In this document: positions 32,417-41,026 of the stretch, piece after piece
How the letters are laid out: every line of letters starts with the position of its first letter
How positions within the stretch are numbered: the stretch's first letter is position 1
From: Thermodesulfobacterium geofontis OPF15
GTDB lineage: Bacteria > Desulfobacterota > Thermodesulfobacteria > Thermodesulfobacteriales > Thermodesulfobacteriaceae
Assembly: GCF_000215975.1 (NCBI RefSeq)
Contig: NC_015682.1
Coordinates: 558,001 to 622,000 of the forward strand
Reading direction: 5' to 3'
Length of the DNA: 64,000 nt
The notes under the pieces: model-generated
Databases searched by the model: none
What the model saw: only the letters and a program-made list of their open reading frames with translations
What the model was told of the DNA's origin: nothing
Program-made: the position numbers and the translations under genes

Positions 32417-33964
32417 ATGAAGGCTATCGAATTAGAAATTTTTAATCATCTACTTTCAGCAATTGCTGAAGAAATGGGAATAGTTTTAAGAAAATCATCC
32501 TTTTCGCCAAATATAAGAGAAAGATGTGATTTTTCTTGTGCCATATTTGATGAAAAAGGAGAACTCGTTTCCCAAGCCTCACATATTCCTGTTCATCTTG
32601 GTGCTATGCCAGAAACAATGAAAAGTATTTTACCTTTATTTAACTGGAACTCAGGAGATATAGTAATTACAAATGATCCCTTTTGTGGAGGTACTCATCT
32701 TCCAGATATTACTCTTATTAAACCTATATTTCACAAAAATAAATTAACCTTTTTTCTTATAGTAAGGGCTCATCATGCAGATATAGGGGGAAAATATGCA
32801 GGTTCCATGGCAGTTACTACTCATATTGAAGAAGAGGGAATTTTAATAAAACCTACTTATTTAATAAGAGAGGGAAAGTTTGAAAAAGAATTTTGGGAAA
32901 ATTTTATAACTAAACTTCGTAATCCTCGCGAAAGAGAAGGGGACTTGAAAGCTCAAATTGCCTCTCTTTTAAGAGGAGAAATGCGTTTAAATGAAATGGT
33001 TAAAAAATATGGACTTTTAAAATTAAAAGAAGTTATAGAAGAGCTTAAAAATTATTCTCAAAGGGCTATGGAAAGGCTTATTGAAAAAGCTCCTTCAGGA
33101 GAATATACCTTTATAGATTATCTTGATGATGACGGTTTTGAAAATAGGGATATTCCTATAAAAGTTAAAATAATCTTTAAAGGAAAAAAAGCATTAGTAG
33201 ATTTTAGTGAAAGTGCTTCTCAGGTAAAAGGATGTGTTAATGCACCAAAAGCAGTAACTTACTCAGCAGTTTATTATGTCTTTCTTTCTTTATTAAATAC
33301 CATTGGAGAATACCCTATAAATCACGGATGTTTCAAGCCAATAGAAATTATTACAAAACCAGCAACTATTGTTTCAGCAACTTATCCTTCTGCTGTAGCA
33401 GGTGGAAATGTAGAGACTTCTCAAAGGATAGTAGATGTTCTTTTAGGTGCTCTTTCTAAAGCTTTTCCAGAACTAATTCCTGCTGCTTCTTGTGGAACAA
33501 TGAATAATATAGCTATGGGAAATGAAAAAATTGCCTATTATGAAACTATTGGAGGAGGCATGGGAGCAAGACCGGGAAAGGATGGTTTAAGTGGAGTTCA
33601 TACTCATATGACTAATACACTTAATACACCTGTTGAGGCTTTAGAACATGATTATCCTTTAAGGATAGAACGTTATGCAATAAGAAAAAATTCAGGAGGA
33701 AGAGGTAAATATAAAGGAGGAGATGGACTTATAAGAGAATATTTCTTTTTAGCTCCATTTACTGTAACCATTCTTTCTGAAAGGAGAAAACATAATCCTT
33801 ACGGTCTTTTTGGAGGTAGAAAAGGCAAAAAAGGAAGGAATATACTTTTAAAAGGGGGAAAAGAAAGGATCAATCTTCCAGGAAAAGTTAACCTTTTTGT
33901 AAAAAGGGGAGATAAAATAATTATTGAAACTCCAGGAGGTGGAGGTTGGGGGAAGGAGGAATAG
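32417..33964 (+). CDS. hyuB: Hydantoinase/oxoprolinase family subunit B
   Basis: 515 aa. Typical motifs: RERCDFSCAIFDEKGELVSQ, PVHLGAMPET, DIVITNDPFCGGTHLPDI, RAHHADIGG, SAVAGGNVETSQR and a C-terminal TPGGGGWG. It partners the preceding subunit A. There is no adjacent transporter or hydantoin racemase to indicate the substrate. The last 19 nt overlap the thiD-like start, so the pair is coupled to that kinase. Confidence 0.9.
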   Translation: MKAIELEIFNHLLSAIAEEMGIVLRKSSFSPNIRERCDFSCAIFDEKGELVSQASHIPVHLGAMPETMKSILPLFNWNSGDIVITNDPFCGGTHLPDITLIKPIFHKNKLTFFLIVRAHHADIGGKYAGSMAVTTHIEEEGILIKPTYLIREGKFEKEFWENFITKLRNPREREGDLKAQIASLLRGEMRLNEMVKKYGLLKLKEVIEELKNYSQRAMERLIEKAPSGEYTFIDYLDDDGFENRDIPIKVKIIFKGKKALVDFSESASQVKGCVNAPKAVTYSAVYYVFLSLLNTIGEYPINHGCFKPIEIITKPATIVSATYPSAVAGGNVETSQRIVDVLLGALSKAFPELIPAASCGTMNNIAMGNEKIAYYETIGGGMGARPGKDGLSGVHTHMTNTLNTPVEALEHDYPLRIERYAIRKNSGGRGKYKGGDGLIREYFFLAPFTVTILSERRKHNPYGLFGGRKGKKGRNILLKGGKERINLPGKVNLFVKRGDKIIIETPGGGGWGKEE

Positions 33965-34731
33965 TTTTAAGTATAGCTGGATTTGATCCTACTGGTGGGG
34001 CGGGTGTTCTTCTTGATACCAAAATTTTTAGTCTTTTTGGATTAAAAGGAGCAGGAATTTCAACTACTTTAACTTTACAAAACACCTCTGAATTTCAAGG
34101 TTGGGAAGGAGTAAATCCAGAATATTTAAAAAGATCTTTAGAACTTATTTTCTCTGATCTACCTATAAAAGGAATAAAAATAGGAATGATAGGAACTTCT
34201 GAAAATGCAGAAATAATAGGAGAATTCTTAAAAAGGGAAAGAAATAAAATATCTTGGGTAGTTTTAGATCCTGTTTTAAAAGCAACTTTAAATTATGATC
34301 TATTTTCTTCTTCTGATTTTATAAAAATTTTAAAATCTAAAATTTTTCCTTTTGTAGATATTGTTACTCCAAATATTTATGAAGCAGAAGTTTTGGCGGA
34401 AAAAAGCATAAAGAAAAAAACTCATCTTTCTGAAATAGCTGAGAGATTAATTAATTTGGGAGTAAAAGCAGTTATTATTAAAGGATGGCAAAGTTCTTCT
34501 TTTATTTGGGATTTCTTTTTTGATAAAAATAAAAAAGTTTTTTTAAAGAAAAAGAAATTATCTGGGAATTTTCACGGGACAGGGTGTGCCTTTTCTTCAG
34601 CTTTACTTTCTTATTTAATGTATGGATTTGATCCTGAAACCGCTTTTAAAAAAGCTAAAAATTGGTTATATTTAAAGCTTAAAAAAGCAGAAAAAGAGAA
34701 AATAGGGGGAAAATTATGGCTATTTCTTTAG
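33946..34731 (+). CDS. thiD: ThiD-like hydroxymethylpyrimidine (phosphate) kinase
   Basis: 261 aa of the ribokinase fold. SIAGFDPTGGAGVLLD near the N-terminus matches ThiD's DPSGGAG motif; GTGCAFSSALLSYL is the anion-hole/catalytic Asp region (here within FHGTGCAFS). The start appears to be TTG at 33946, inside hyuB, preceded by GGAGGTGGAGG; no ATG lies before the conserved motif. In thiamine synthesis ThiD phosphorylates HMP twice. No other thi gene is nearby, so a related pyridoxal or other kinase role is possible. It overlaps gatC by 16 nt. Confidence 0.82.
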   Translation: MGEGGIVLSIAGFDPTGGAGVLLDTKIFSLFGLKGAGISTTLTLQNTSEFQGWEGVNPEYLKRSLELIFSDLPIKGIKIGMIGTSENAEIIGEFLKRERNKISWVVLDPVLKATLNYDLFSSSDFIKILKSKIFPFVDIVTPNIYEAEVLAEKSIKKKTHLSEIAERLINLGVKAVIIKGWQSSSFIWDFFFDKNKKVFLKKKKLSGNFHGTGCAFSSALLSYLMYGFDPETAFKKAKNWLYLKLKKAEKEKIGGKLWLFL

Positions 34732-35009
34732 AGGAAGTTTATAAAATTGCTCATCTTTGTAGACTTGAGTTTAATGAGGAAGAGGCAAAAGTTATGGCTG
34801 AAGAACTCTCAAGAATTTTAGATTACTTTAAAAAACTTCAAACCTTGGATACAGAAAAAGTAAATCCAACCTTTCATACTTTAAGAATAAAAACTCCTTT
34901 TAGAGAGGATGAAATTAAAGAATTTCCTTATATAGAAGATATTTTAAAAAATGCACCTCAGCTTTTTGAAAGAATGATAGTTGTTCCTAAGGTAGTGAAA
35001 GCACCATAA
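34716..35009 (+). CDS. gatC: Asp-tRNA(Asn)/Glu-tRNA(Gln) amidotransferase subunit C
   Basis: 97 aa. IAHLCRLEFNEEEAKVMAEE, ILDYFKKLQTLDTE and the TPFREDEI segment are typical. GatC holds the GatA-GatB amidotransferase together. AGGGGGA precedes the ATG. gatA follows after 16 nt; gatB is not in the window. Confidence 0.94.
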   Translation: MAISLEEVYKIAHLCRLEFNEEEAKVMAEELSRILDYFKKLQTLDTEKVNPTFHTLRIKTPFREDEIKEFPYIEDILKNAPQLFERMIVVPKVVKAP

Positions 35010-35025
35010 AAATTAGGAGAAAAAG

Positions 35026-36495
35026 ATGGCAACCATCGATCTTAAAGATTTAACTATTCTTTCTGCTTTAAAGCTTCTTAAAGAAAAAAAAATAAGTAGC
35101 AAAGAGCTTGTGGAAGAAAATTTAAAACAAATAAAGAAAATAGACCCTTTGGTAAAGGCTTATCTTTATGTAGATGAAGAAGGGGCGTTAAAGGAAGCTT
35201 CTAAAGCAGACGAACTTATTCAAAAAGGAGAAGAAAAAAAACTTCTTGGGATACCTATTTCTATAAAAGATAATATCTGCATTAAAGGGCTTCCTACTAC
35301 TTGTGCATCTAAAATCTTACAAAATTTTATTTCTCCCTATGATGCAACAGTTATTGAAAAACTTAAAGCTGAAGGAGCAATATTTATAGGAAAAACAAAT
35401 TTAGATGAATTTGCCATGGGTTCATCAACTGAGAATTCTGCTTTTTTCCCTACCCATAATCCTTGGGATTTAGAAAGAGTTCCTGGTGGTTCATCTGGTG
35501 GTTCAGCTGCAGCAGTTGCAAGTAGAATGGGACTTGGGTCTCTTGGATCAGATACAGGTGGATCTATAAGACAACCTGCAGCATTTTGTGGAGTTGTAGG
35601 AATGAAACCTACCTATGGATTAGTATCTCGTTTTGGATTAGTAGCTTTTGCTTCTTCCCTTGATCAAATAGGTCCTTTTGGTTTAACAGTAGAAGATACA
35701 GCTTATTTATTACAAATTATAGCAGGATATGATCCAAAAGATTCTACCTCAGCTCCTATTGATGTTCCTGATTTTTTGAAGTCTATTAAAGAAAATGAAA
35801 AAACTTCTTATAAAATAGGTCTTCCTAAGGAATATTTTGAAGGTGAGATAGATGCAGAAATGACCAAAATAATTTTAGAAATCATAGAAAGACTTAAAAG
35901 TAAACACCATATAAAAGAAATAAATCTTCCTCATACAGAATATGCAGTTGCCACTTACTACATTATTGCTCCTTCTGAAGCCTTTTCAAATTTAGCTCGT
36001 TATGATGGAGTAAAATATGGATTTAGGGCTGAAGCAAAAAGTTTAATTGAAATGTATAAAAAAAGTAGAGCTCTTGGTTTTGGTAAGGAGGTTAAAAGAA
36101 GGATAATGCTTGGTGCTTATTCTCTTTCTGCAGGTTATTATGATGCTTTTTATTTAAAAGCTTCTAAAGTTAGAACCTTAATTTTACAGGATTTCTTGGA
36201 AGCTTTTAAGGAAGTAGATTTGATTTTAGCTCCTGTAACTCCTACTCCACCTTTTAAAATAGGAGAAAAAATTTCTGATCCTTTACAGATGTATCTTTCA
36301 GATATCTTTACTATCCCTGTTAATTTAGCAGGACTACCCGGAATAAGTGTTCCGGTAGGTCTTACTTCTAATAATCTTCCTGTTGCTATACAAGTAATTG
36401 GACCCCATTTTAAGGATGAACATGTCTTAAGTCTTGCTTATCAAATAGAAAAGGAAGTTAATATGAAATTTATTCCACCAATTTTAAAAAATTAA
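35026..36495 (+). CDS. gatA: Asp-tRNA(Asn)/Glu-tRNA(Gln) amidotransferase subunit A
   Basis: 489 aa amidase-signature enzyme that releases ammonia from glutamine for tRNA-bound Glu/Asp amidation. The Ser-cisSer-Lys triad is visible as Lys81 (ISIKDNI), Ser156 (PGGSSGGSAA) and Ser180 (DTGGSIRQPA). Its presence suggests Gln-tRNA and/or Asn-tRNA are made indirectly. AGGAGAAA lies before the ATG, and parB follows after 1 nt. Confidence 0.96.
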   Translation: MATIDLKDLTILSALKLLKEKKISSKELVEENLKQIKKIDPLVKAYLYVDEEGALKEASKADELIQKGEEKKLLGIPISIKDNICIKGLPTTCASKILQNFISPYDATVIEKLKAEGAIFIGKTNLDEFAMGSSTENSAFFPTHNPWDLERVPGGSSGGSAAAVASRMGLGSLGSDTGGSIRQPAAFCGVVGMKPTYGLVSRFGLVAFASSLDQIGPFGLTVEDTAYLLQIIAGYDPKDSTSAPIDVPDFLKSIKENEKTSYKIGLPKEYFEGEIDAEMTKIILEIIERLKSKHHIKEINLPHTEYAVATYYIIAPSEAFSNLARYDGVKYGFRAEAKSLIEMYKKSRALGFGKEVKRRIMLGAYSLSAGYYDAFYLKASKVRTLILQDFLEAFKEVDLILAPVTPTPPFKIGEKISDPLQMYLSDIFTIPVNLAGLPGISVPVGLTSNNLPVAIQVIGPHFKDEHVLSLAYQIEKEVNMKFIPPILKN

Positions 36496-36496
36496 A

Positions 36497-37342
36497 ATGA
36501 AAAAGAAAGCCTTAGGTAAAGGACTTTCTGAACTTATTCCAGAAATTGAGGAAAGTCCTATAAAATACATCCCTATAGATAATATTCTTTATTCTCCTTT
36601 TCAACCAAGGATACAATTTAAAGAAGATGAAGATTTTGAAGAGCTTGTAAAATCAATAAAAGAAAGAGGTATTTTACAGCCCATTCTTGTTAGAAAAAAG
36701 GGTGAAGATCTTTACGAATGTGTAGCTGGAGAAAGAAGGCTTAAAGCTGCAAAAAAGGCAGGTTTAAAAGAAGTCCCTGCAGTCATTAAAAATTTTACTG
36801 ATGAAGAAGTTCTTTTAATTGCACTTATTGAAAATTTACAGAGAAAGAATCTTAATCCTTTAGAAGAAGCACTGGGATATAAAAATCTTATAGAAAAATT
36901 TGGATATACTCAAGAAGAAATAGCAGAAAAAGTAGGTAAAGATAGGGCAACAGTTGCCAATCTTTTAAGGCTTCTGAAGCTTCCGTCTATTATTCAAGAG
37001 GATCTTTTAGAAGAAAGACTTACAGTAGGCCATGCAAAAGCTCTTTTGGCTCTTGATGAAGAGGAAAAACAAATTTATGTGAGAAATCTTATACTTAAAA
37101 AGGGACTTTCTGTAAGAGAAACAGAAAAGCTTGTAGGAAGATTACAAAAAGGAGAAATTTCTCAAAAGAAAAAAGAGCTTGATCCAGATTTAGTGTCTCT
37201 TTCAGAGGAACTAAGTAAAATTGTAGGAATCCCTGTTCAAGTAGTAACGAAAAAGAAAAAGACTTATTTTATTTTTGAATTTAATGAACTTGAAAAAGCC
37301 GAAAATTTTATAGAAAAGCTGAAAAAAGTTTTTACCGTTTAA
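36497..37342 (+). CDS. parB: Chromosome partitioning protein ParB
   Basis: 281 aa. The N-terminal ALGKGLSELIP is the ParA-contact end; the CTPase motif GERRLKAAKKAG and the ENLQRKNLNPLEEA block follow, then a helix-turn-helix (TQEEIAEKVGKDRATVANLLRLL) and a dimerisation tail. It spreads from parS near the origin as a CTP-dependent clamp. parA, usually just upstream, is absent; gatA occupies its place. No parS-like TGTTTCACGTGAAACA was noticed in the window. Confidence 0.95.
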   Translation: MKKKALGKGLSELIPEIEESPIKYIPIDNILYSPFQPRIQFKEDEDFEELVKSIKERGILQPILVRKKGEDLYECVAGERRLKAAKKAGLKEVPAVIKNFTDEEVLLIALIENLQRKNLNPLEEALGYKNLIEKFGYTQEEIAEKVGKDRATVANLLRLLKLPSIIQEDLLEERLTVGHAKALLALDEEEKQIYVRNLILKKGLSVRETEKLVGRLQKGEISQKKKELDPDLVSLSEELSKIVGIPVQVVTKKKKTYFIFEFNELEKAENFIEKLKKVFTV

Positions 37343-37453
37343 AATTCTACTTGTTTTTAGATTTTTAGTTCTTATTTTTTAAAAAAAGTCCAAATTTAAT
37401 TAATCAAATTTTCCTACAATAAAAATTTTACAAAAAATAATAAGGAGGAGTTT

Positions 37454-38500
37454 ATGCGTATAGCTCAAGTTGCTCCACTTTATGAAAGTGTTCCTCCTAA
37501 ACTTTATGGAGGAACTGAGAGAGTAGTTTCTTATTTAACAGAAGAACTTGTTAATATGGGATATGAAGTTATTCTTTTTGCTAGTGGAGATTCCCAAACT
37601 AAAGCTCGCTTAGTTCCTATTTGTCCACGTGCTCTAAGGCTTGATAAAAATTGTAGAGATTCTTTAATTTGGCATCTTTATATGTTAGAAGAAGTTTTTA
37701 AGAATGCTAAACTTTTTGATATAATTCATTTTCATATTGAATACTTACATTTACCTTTAGCTGCTCGATATAATATTTCTTTTATTACTACCCTTCATGG
37801 CAGACTTGATCTTCCAGAATATGTTCCTTTTTTTAAAAAATTTAGAGATTTACCTTTTATTTCTATTTCTTATTCACAAAGAAAAGGACTTCCCTGGTTA
37901 AATTGGCAAGCAAATGTTTATCATGGTCTTCCAAAGGACCTATATAAATTTTATCCTGAAAAAGGTAAATATTTAGCTTTCCTTGGAAGAATTTCACCTG
38001 AAAAAAGACCTGATAGAGCTATTGAAATTGCAGAAAAATTTGGTATGGAATTAAAAATTGCAGCCAAAGTTGATAAAGCTGATGAGGTCTATTTTAAGGA
38101 AGTAATTAAACCTATGCTTAAAAATCCTTGGGTAGAATTTATTGGAGAAATTGGAGAAAAAGAAAAAAATGAATTTTTAGGTAATGCTTATGCTTTGGTA
38201 TTTCCTATAGATTGGCCAGAACCTTTTGGATTAGTTATGATAGAATCTCTTGCTTGTGGAACTCCAGTTGTTGCTTGGAATTGTGGATCTGTACCAGAAA
38301 TTATAAAAGATGGCAAAACAGGTTTCATTGTAGATAGCATAGATTCAGCAATTTATGCCCTTGATAAGGTAGCTTATCTTAATAGATATGATTGTAGAAG
38401 GGAATTTGAAGAAAGATTTACAGCAAGAAGAATGGCTGAAGAATATCTCCATATTTACCAAAAAATTGCTAAAAAAGAAATTTTACTTAAAGCTGTATAA
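37454..38500 (+). CDS. GT4-family glycosyltransferase
   Basis: 348 aa GT-B enzyme. The N-terminal PLYGGTERV segment and the C-terminal FLGRISPEKRPDRAIEIA and PEPFGLVMIESLACGTPVVA (nucleotide-sugar E-x7-E) motifs define the family. It is followed after 7 nt by a glycogen-debranching-type enzyme. This pairing is common and suggests storage-glucan or compatible-solute metabolism, but donor and acceptor are unknown. TAAGGAGGAG is a strong ribosome binding site; the 111-nt gap upstream separates it from parB and probably holds its promoter. Confidence 0.85.
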   Translation: MRIAQVAPLYESVPPKLYGGTERVVSYLTEELVNMGYEVILFASGDSQTKARLVPICPRALRLDKNCRDSLIWHLYMLEEVFKNAKLFDIIHFHIEYLHLPLAARYNISFITTLHGRLDLPEYVPFFKKFRDLPFISISYSQRKGLPWLNWQANVYHGLPKDLYKFYPEKGKYLAFLGRISPEKRPDRAIEIAEKFGMELKIAAKVDKADEVYFKEVIKPMLKNPWVEFIGEIGEKEKNEFLGNAYALVFPIDWPEPFGLVMIESLACGTPVVAWNCGSVPEIIKDGKTGFIVDSIDSAIYALDKVAYLNRYDCRREFEERFTARRMAEEYLHIYQKIAKKEILLKAV

Positions 38501-38507
38501 TTCCTAA

Positions 38508-40631
38508 ATGAAAGAAAATTCTTTTATAGAAAGTTTTATAGAAAGCTATACCTTAAAACATGAAGAAAGTTTTGCAATTTTTGATCATTACGGAAATATA
38601 GATATTAGTAAAAATAATGAGGAAGGGGTCTATTATGAGGGTACTCGATTTCTCTCTTACTGGAAATTCTATCTCTTTGATAAAAATCCAATTCTTTTAA
38701 GTTCGGCAGTTAAAGAGGATAATTCCCTTTTAACGGTAGATTTAACAAATCCAGATATCATAAAAAATGGGGAAATTATAATTCCTAAAGGTAATATTCA
38801 CATTTTAAGATCTAAGTTTTTATATGAAAATTGTTGCTATGAAAAAATTCATCTTAAAAATTTTTTTCTTCTCCCTGTAGAATTGGAATTAAATTTTTAT
38901 TTCAATAATGATTTTGCAGATATATTTGAAGTTAGAGGTTATAAAAGAAAAAGAAAAGGAAAGTTTTTTCCTGTAGAAGTAAAAAAAGATAAAATAAAGT
39001 TTATTTATGAAGGACTTGATAATATTATAAGAGAAACAATCGTTTCCTTTAATCCTCCTCCTGAAAATATATTTTCTACTAAAGCGACTTATAAAGTTAA
39101 ATTAAATCCAAAAGAGAGTTTTACTTTTTATTTAACTGTTAAATGTTTAATAGAAAAACAAAATTTAACAAAATGTTCTTATAAAAAGGCGTTTTATTAT
39201 ATAAAAAGACGTGTAAAGGATTGGGAAAATAAAAGTTGTAAGATTTATACATCTAACGAACAATTTAATCAATGGCTTAAAAGATCGTGGGCTGATATAG
39301 TAATGCTTACTACTTCTACAGAATATGGGGTTTATCCTTATGCAGGTATTCCATGGTTTAATACTGTTTTCGGAAGAGATGGTATTATTACAGCTTTAGA
39401 GTGTTTATGGATAAATCCTTCTATTGCTAAAGGAACTCTGGCATTTTTAGCTCATCATCAAGCTAAGGAGTTTAATCCTGAACAAGATGCAGAACCAGGT
39501 AAAATTATTCATGAAATAAGAAAAGGAGAAATGGCAAGAACTGGGGAAATTCCTTATTCTAAGTATTATGGAAGCGTTGATGCAACCCCTCTTTTTGTGA
39601 TCTTAGCCAGTAAATATTTTGAAAGGACAGGGGATATAGATTTTATCAAAAGTATTTGGAAAAATATAGTATTAGCAATTTCTTGGATAGATAATTACGG
39701 AGATGTGGATGGAGATGGATTTGTAGAATATTTTCCTTCTAAAAAGGGGTTAACTAATAAAGGATGGAAAGACTCTGAAGATAGTATTTTTTATGAGGAT
39801 GGTACATTAGTTAAGCCACCTGTAGCTTTGGTTGAAGTTCAAGGATATGTTTATAAAGCAAAAAGAGAAGCTTCTAAATTAGCAAGGATCCTTGGAGAAA
39901 AAGAGTTAGCTTCAAAATGGGAAAAATCTGCAGAAAAAATAAAAGAGCTAATTGAAGAAAAATTTTGGTGTGATGAAATGAATTGTTATGTTTTGGCTTT
40001 AGATGGAGATAAAAAACAATGTAAAGTAAGAGCAAGTAATGCAGGGCATTTACTTTTTACTAAGGCTATCACTCCTTCCAAAGCTCGTATACTTGCTTCT
40101 TTGTTTTTTGAAAAACACTTCTTTTCTGGATGGGGGATAAGAACTTTATCTTCCTTAGAGGTTCGTTATAATCCTTTATCTTATCATAATGGTTCCGTTT
40201 GGCCCCATGATAATGCACTTATTGCTTTTGGTCTTTCTTTATATGGATTTAAGGAAGAGGCTATGAAAATATTGAAAGCTCTTTTTGAAGCCAGCACTTT
40301 TTTTAGACTTCACAGAATTCCAGAACTCTTTTGTGGATTTGAAAGAAGACCTAATGAAGGACCAACTTATTATCCAGTTGCTTGTCATCCACAAGCTTGG
40401 TCTGCTGGAGCTGTATTTTTAATTCTTCAAGGATGTCTTGGGCTTTCTTTTGAGAAAAATGAAATAATTTTTAAACACCCCATGCTTCCACAATTTCTCG
40501 AAGAATTATGGATAAAAGATCTTGCGGTAAAAAATGGTAAAGTAGATCTTTATCTTAAAAGATACGGAAATGATGTAGTTGTAAATATAATTAAAAAAGA
40601 AGGAGAAGTGAAAATTTTTGTTGAAAAATAA
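38508..40631 (+). CDS. Amylo-alpha-1,6-glucosidase / glycogen debranching enzyme family
   Basis: 707 aa. The N-terminal beta-rich GDE_N domain (about 1-230, beginning IFDHYGNID and YYEGTRFLSYWKF) is followed by an alpha/alpha-barrel catalytic domain with GIPWFNTVFGRDGIITAL, YYGSVDATPLF, WKDSEDSI, SYHNGSVWPHDNALIA and a late ACHPQAWSAGA. Probably it removes 1,6-branches from glycogen-like glucan or acts on a glucosyl glycoside made by its neighbour. The N-terminus carries a 12-bp in-frame tandem repeat encoding SFIESFIES (38522-38545). There is no clear ribosome binding site. Confidence 0.87.
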   Translation: MKENSFIESFIESYTLKHEESFAIFDHYGNIDISKNNEEGVYYEGTRFLSYWKFYLFDKNPILLSSAVKEDNSLLTVDLTNPDIIKNGEIIIPKGNIHILRSKFLYENCCYEKIHLKNFFLLPVELELNFYFNNDFADIFEVRGYKRKRKGKFFPVEVKKDKIKFIYEGLDNIIRETIVSFNPPPENIFSTKATYKVKLNPKESFTFYLTVKCLIEKQNLTKCSYKKAFYYIKRRVKDWENKSCKIYTSNEQFNQWLKRSWADIVMLTTSTEYGVYPYAGIPWFNTVFGRDGIITALECLWINPSIAKGTLAFLAHHQAKEFNPEQDAEPGKIIHEIRKGEMARTGEIPYSKYYGSVDATPLFVILASKYFERTGDIDFIKSIWKNIVLAISWIDNYGDVDGDGFVEYFPSKKGLTNKGWKDSEDSIFYEDGTLVKPPVALVEVQGYVYKAKREASKLARILGEKELASKWEKSAEKIKELIEEKFWCDEMNCYVLALDGDKKQCKVRASNAGHLLFTKAITPSKARILASLFFEKHFFSGWGIRTLSSLEVRYNPLSYHNGSVWPHDNALIAFGLSLYGFKEEAMKILKALFEASTFFRLHRIPELFCGFERRPNEGPTYYPVACHPQAWSAGAVFLILQGCLGLSFEKNEIIFKHPMLPQFLEELWIKDLAVKNGKVDLYLKRYGNDVVVNIIKKEGEVKIFVEK

Positions 40632-40634
40632 AAA

Positions 40635-40976
40635 TTAAGCCCTTACATAACAATAACCTTCATTTTGCCATTCAACAAGTGATACAATTCCTGCTGGAAC
40701 GGTTTTTCCATTTTGTGGAATTTTTTCAAAAGGAATATTAAAAGCTTTTAAAGCATTTTCACAAAAGTAAACTTCACCTCCTAAACTTATTAATTCTTGA
40801 TAAAGAGGTAAAAATTTTTCAAATTCATTTAACACAGTAATACCTTCAAAATTAATTAAAATTCTTACGGAATAATTATGCTTATCTTTTATTGCTAGAA
40901 TAAAATTTTTAGCCATTTTTAAGCCAGCTTCAAATCTTTTGGAATCTGGAATATGTATAAGAAGTTTTAGATTCAT
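40635..40976 (-). CDS. DsrE-family protein
   Basis: 113 aa from the ATG at 40976, which gives MNLKLLIHIPDSKRFEAGLK; TTG and ATG starts further upstream (41012, 40991) have no better ribosome binding site. Layout is DsrE-like: an alternating beta/alpha fold with a single cysteine in GGEVYFCENALKAFNI, where the sulfur-accepting cysteine of DsrE/TusD relatives lies. It may relay sulfur or bind small ligands. It lies 14 nt after gpsA on the minus strand and stops 3 nt from the convergent debranching enzyme. Confidence 0.68.
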   Translation of the reverse strand: MNLKLLIHIPDSKRFEAGLKMAKNFILAIKDKHNYSVRILINFEGITVLNEFEKFLPLYQELISLGGEVYFCENALKAFNIPFEKIPQNGKTVPAGIVSLVEWQNEGYCYVRA

Positions 40977-41026
40977 AAAAATAGTTTGCATTATTTTAGT
41001 AATTAAATCCAAATTATAAAATTTAA

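Noticed and set aside
36497-37453. parS sites near parB
   Set aside because: I looked for TGTTTCACGTGAAACA-like palindromes and saw none; the imperfect AAATTTAATTAATCAAATTT palindrome downstream is just AT-rich sequence.
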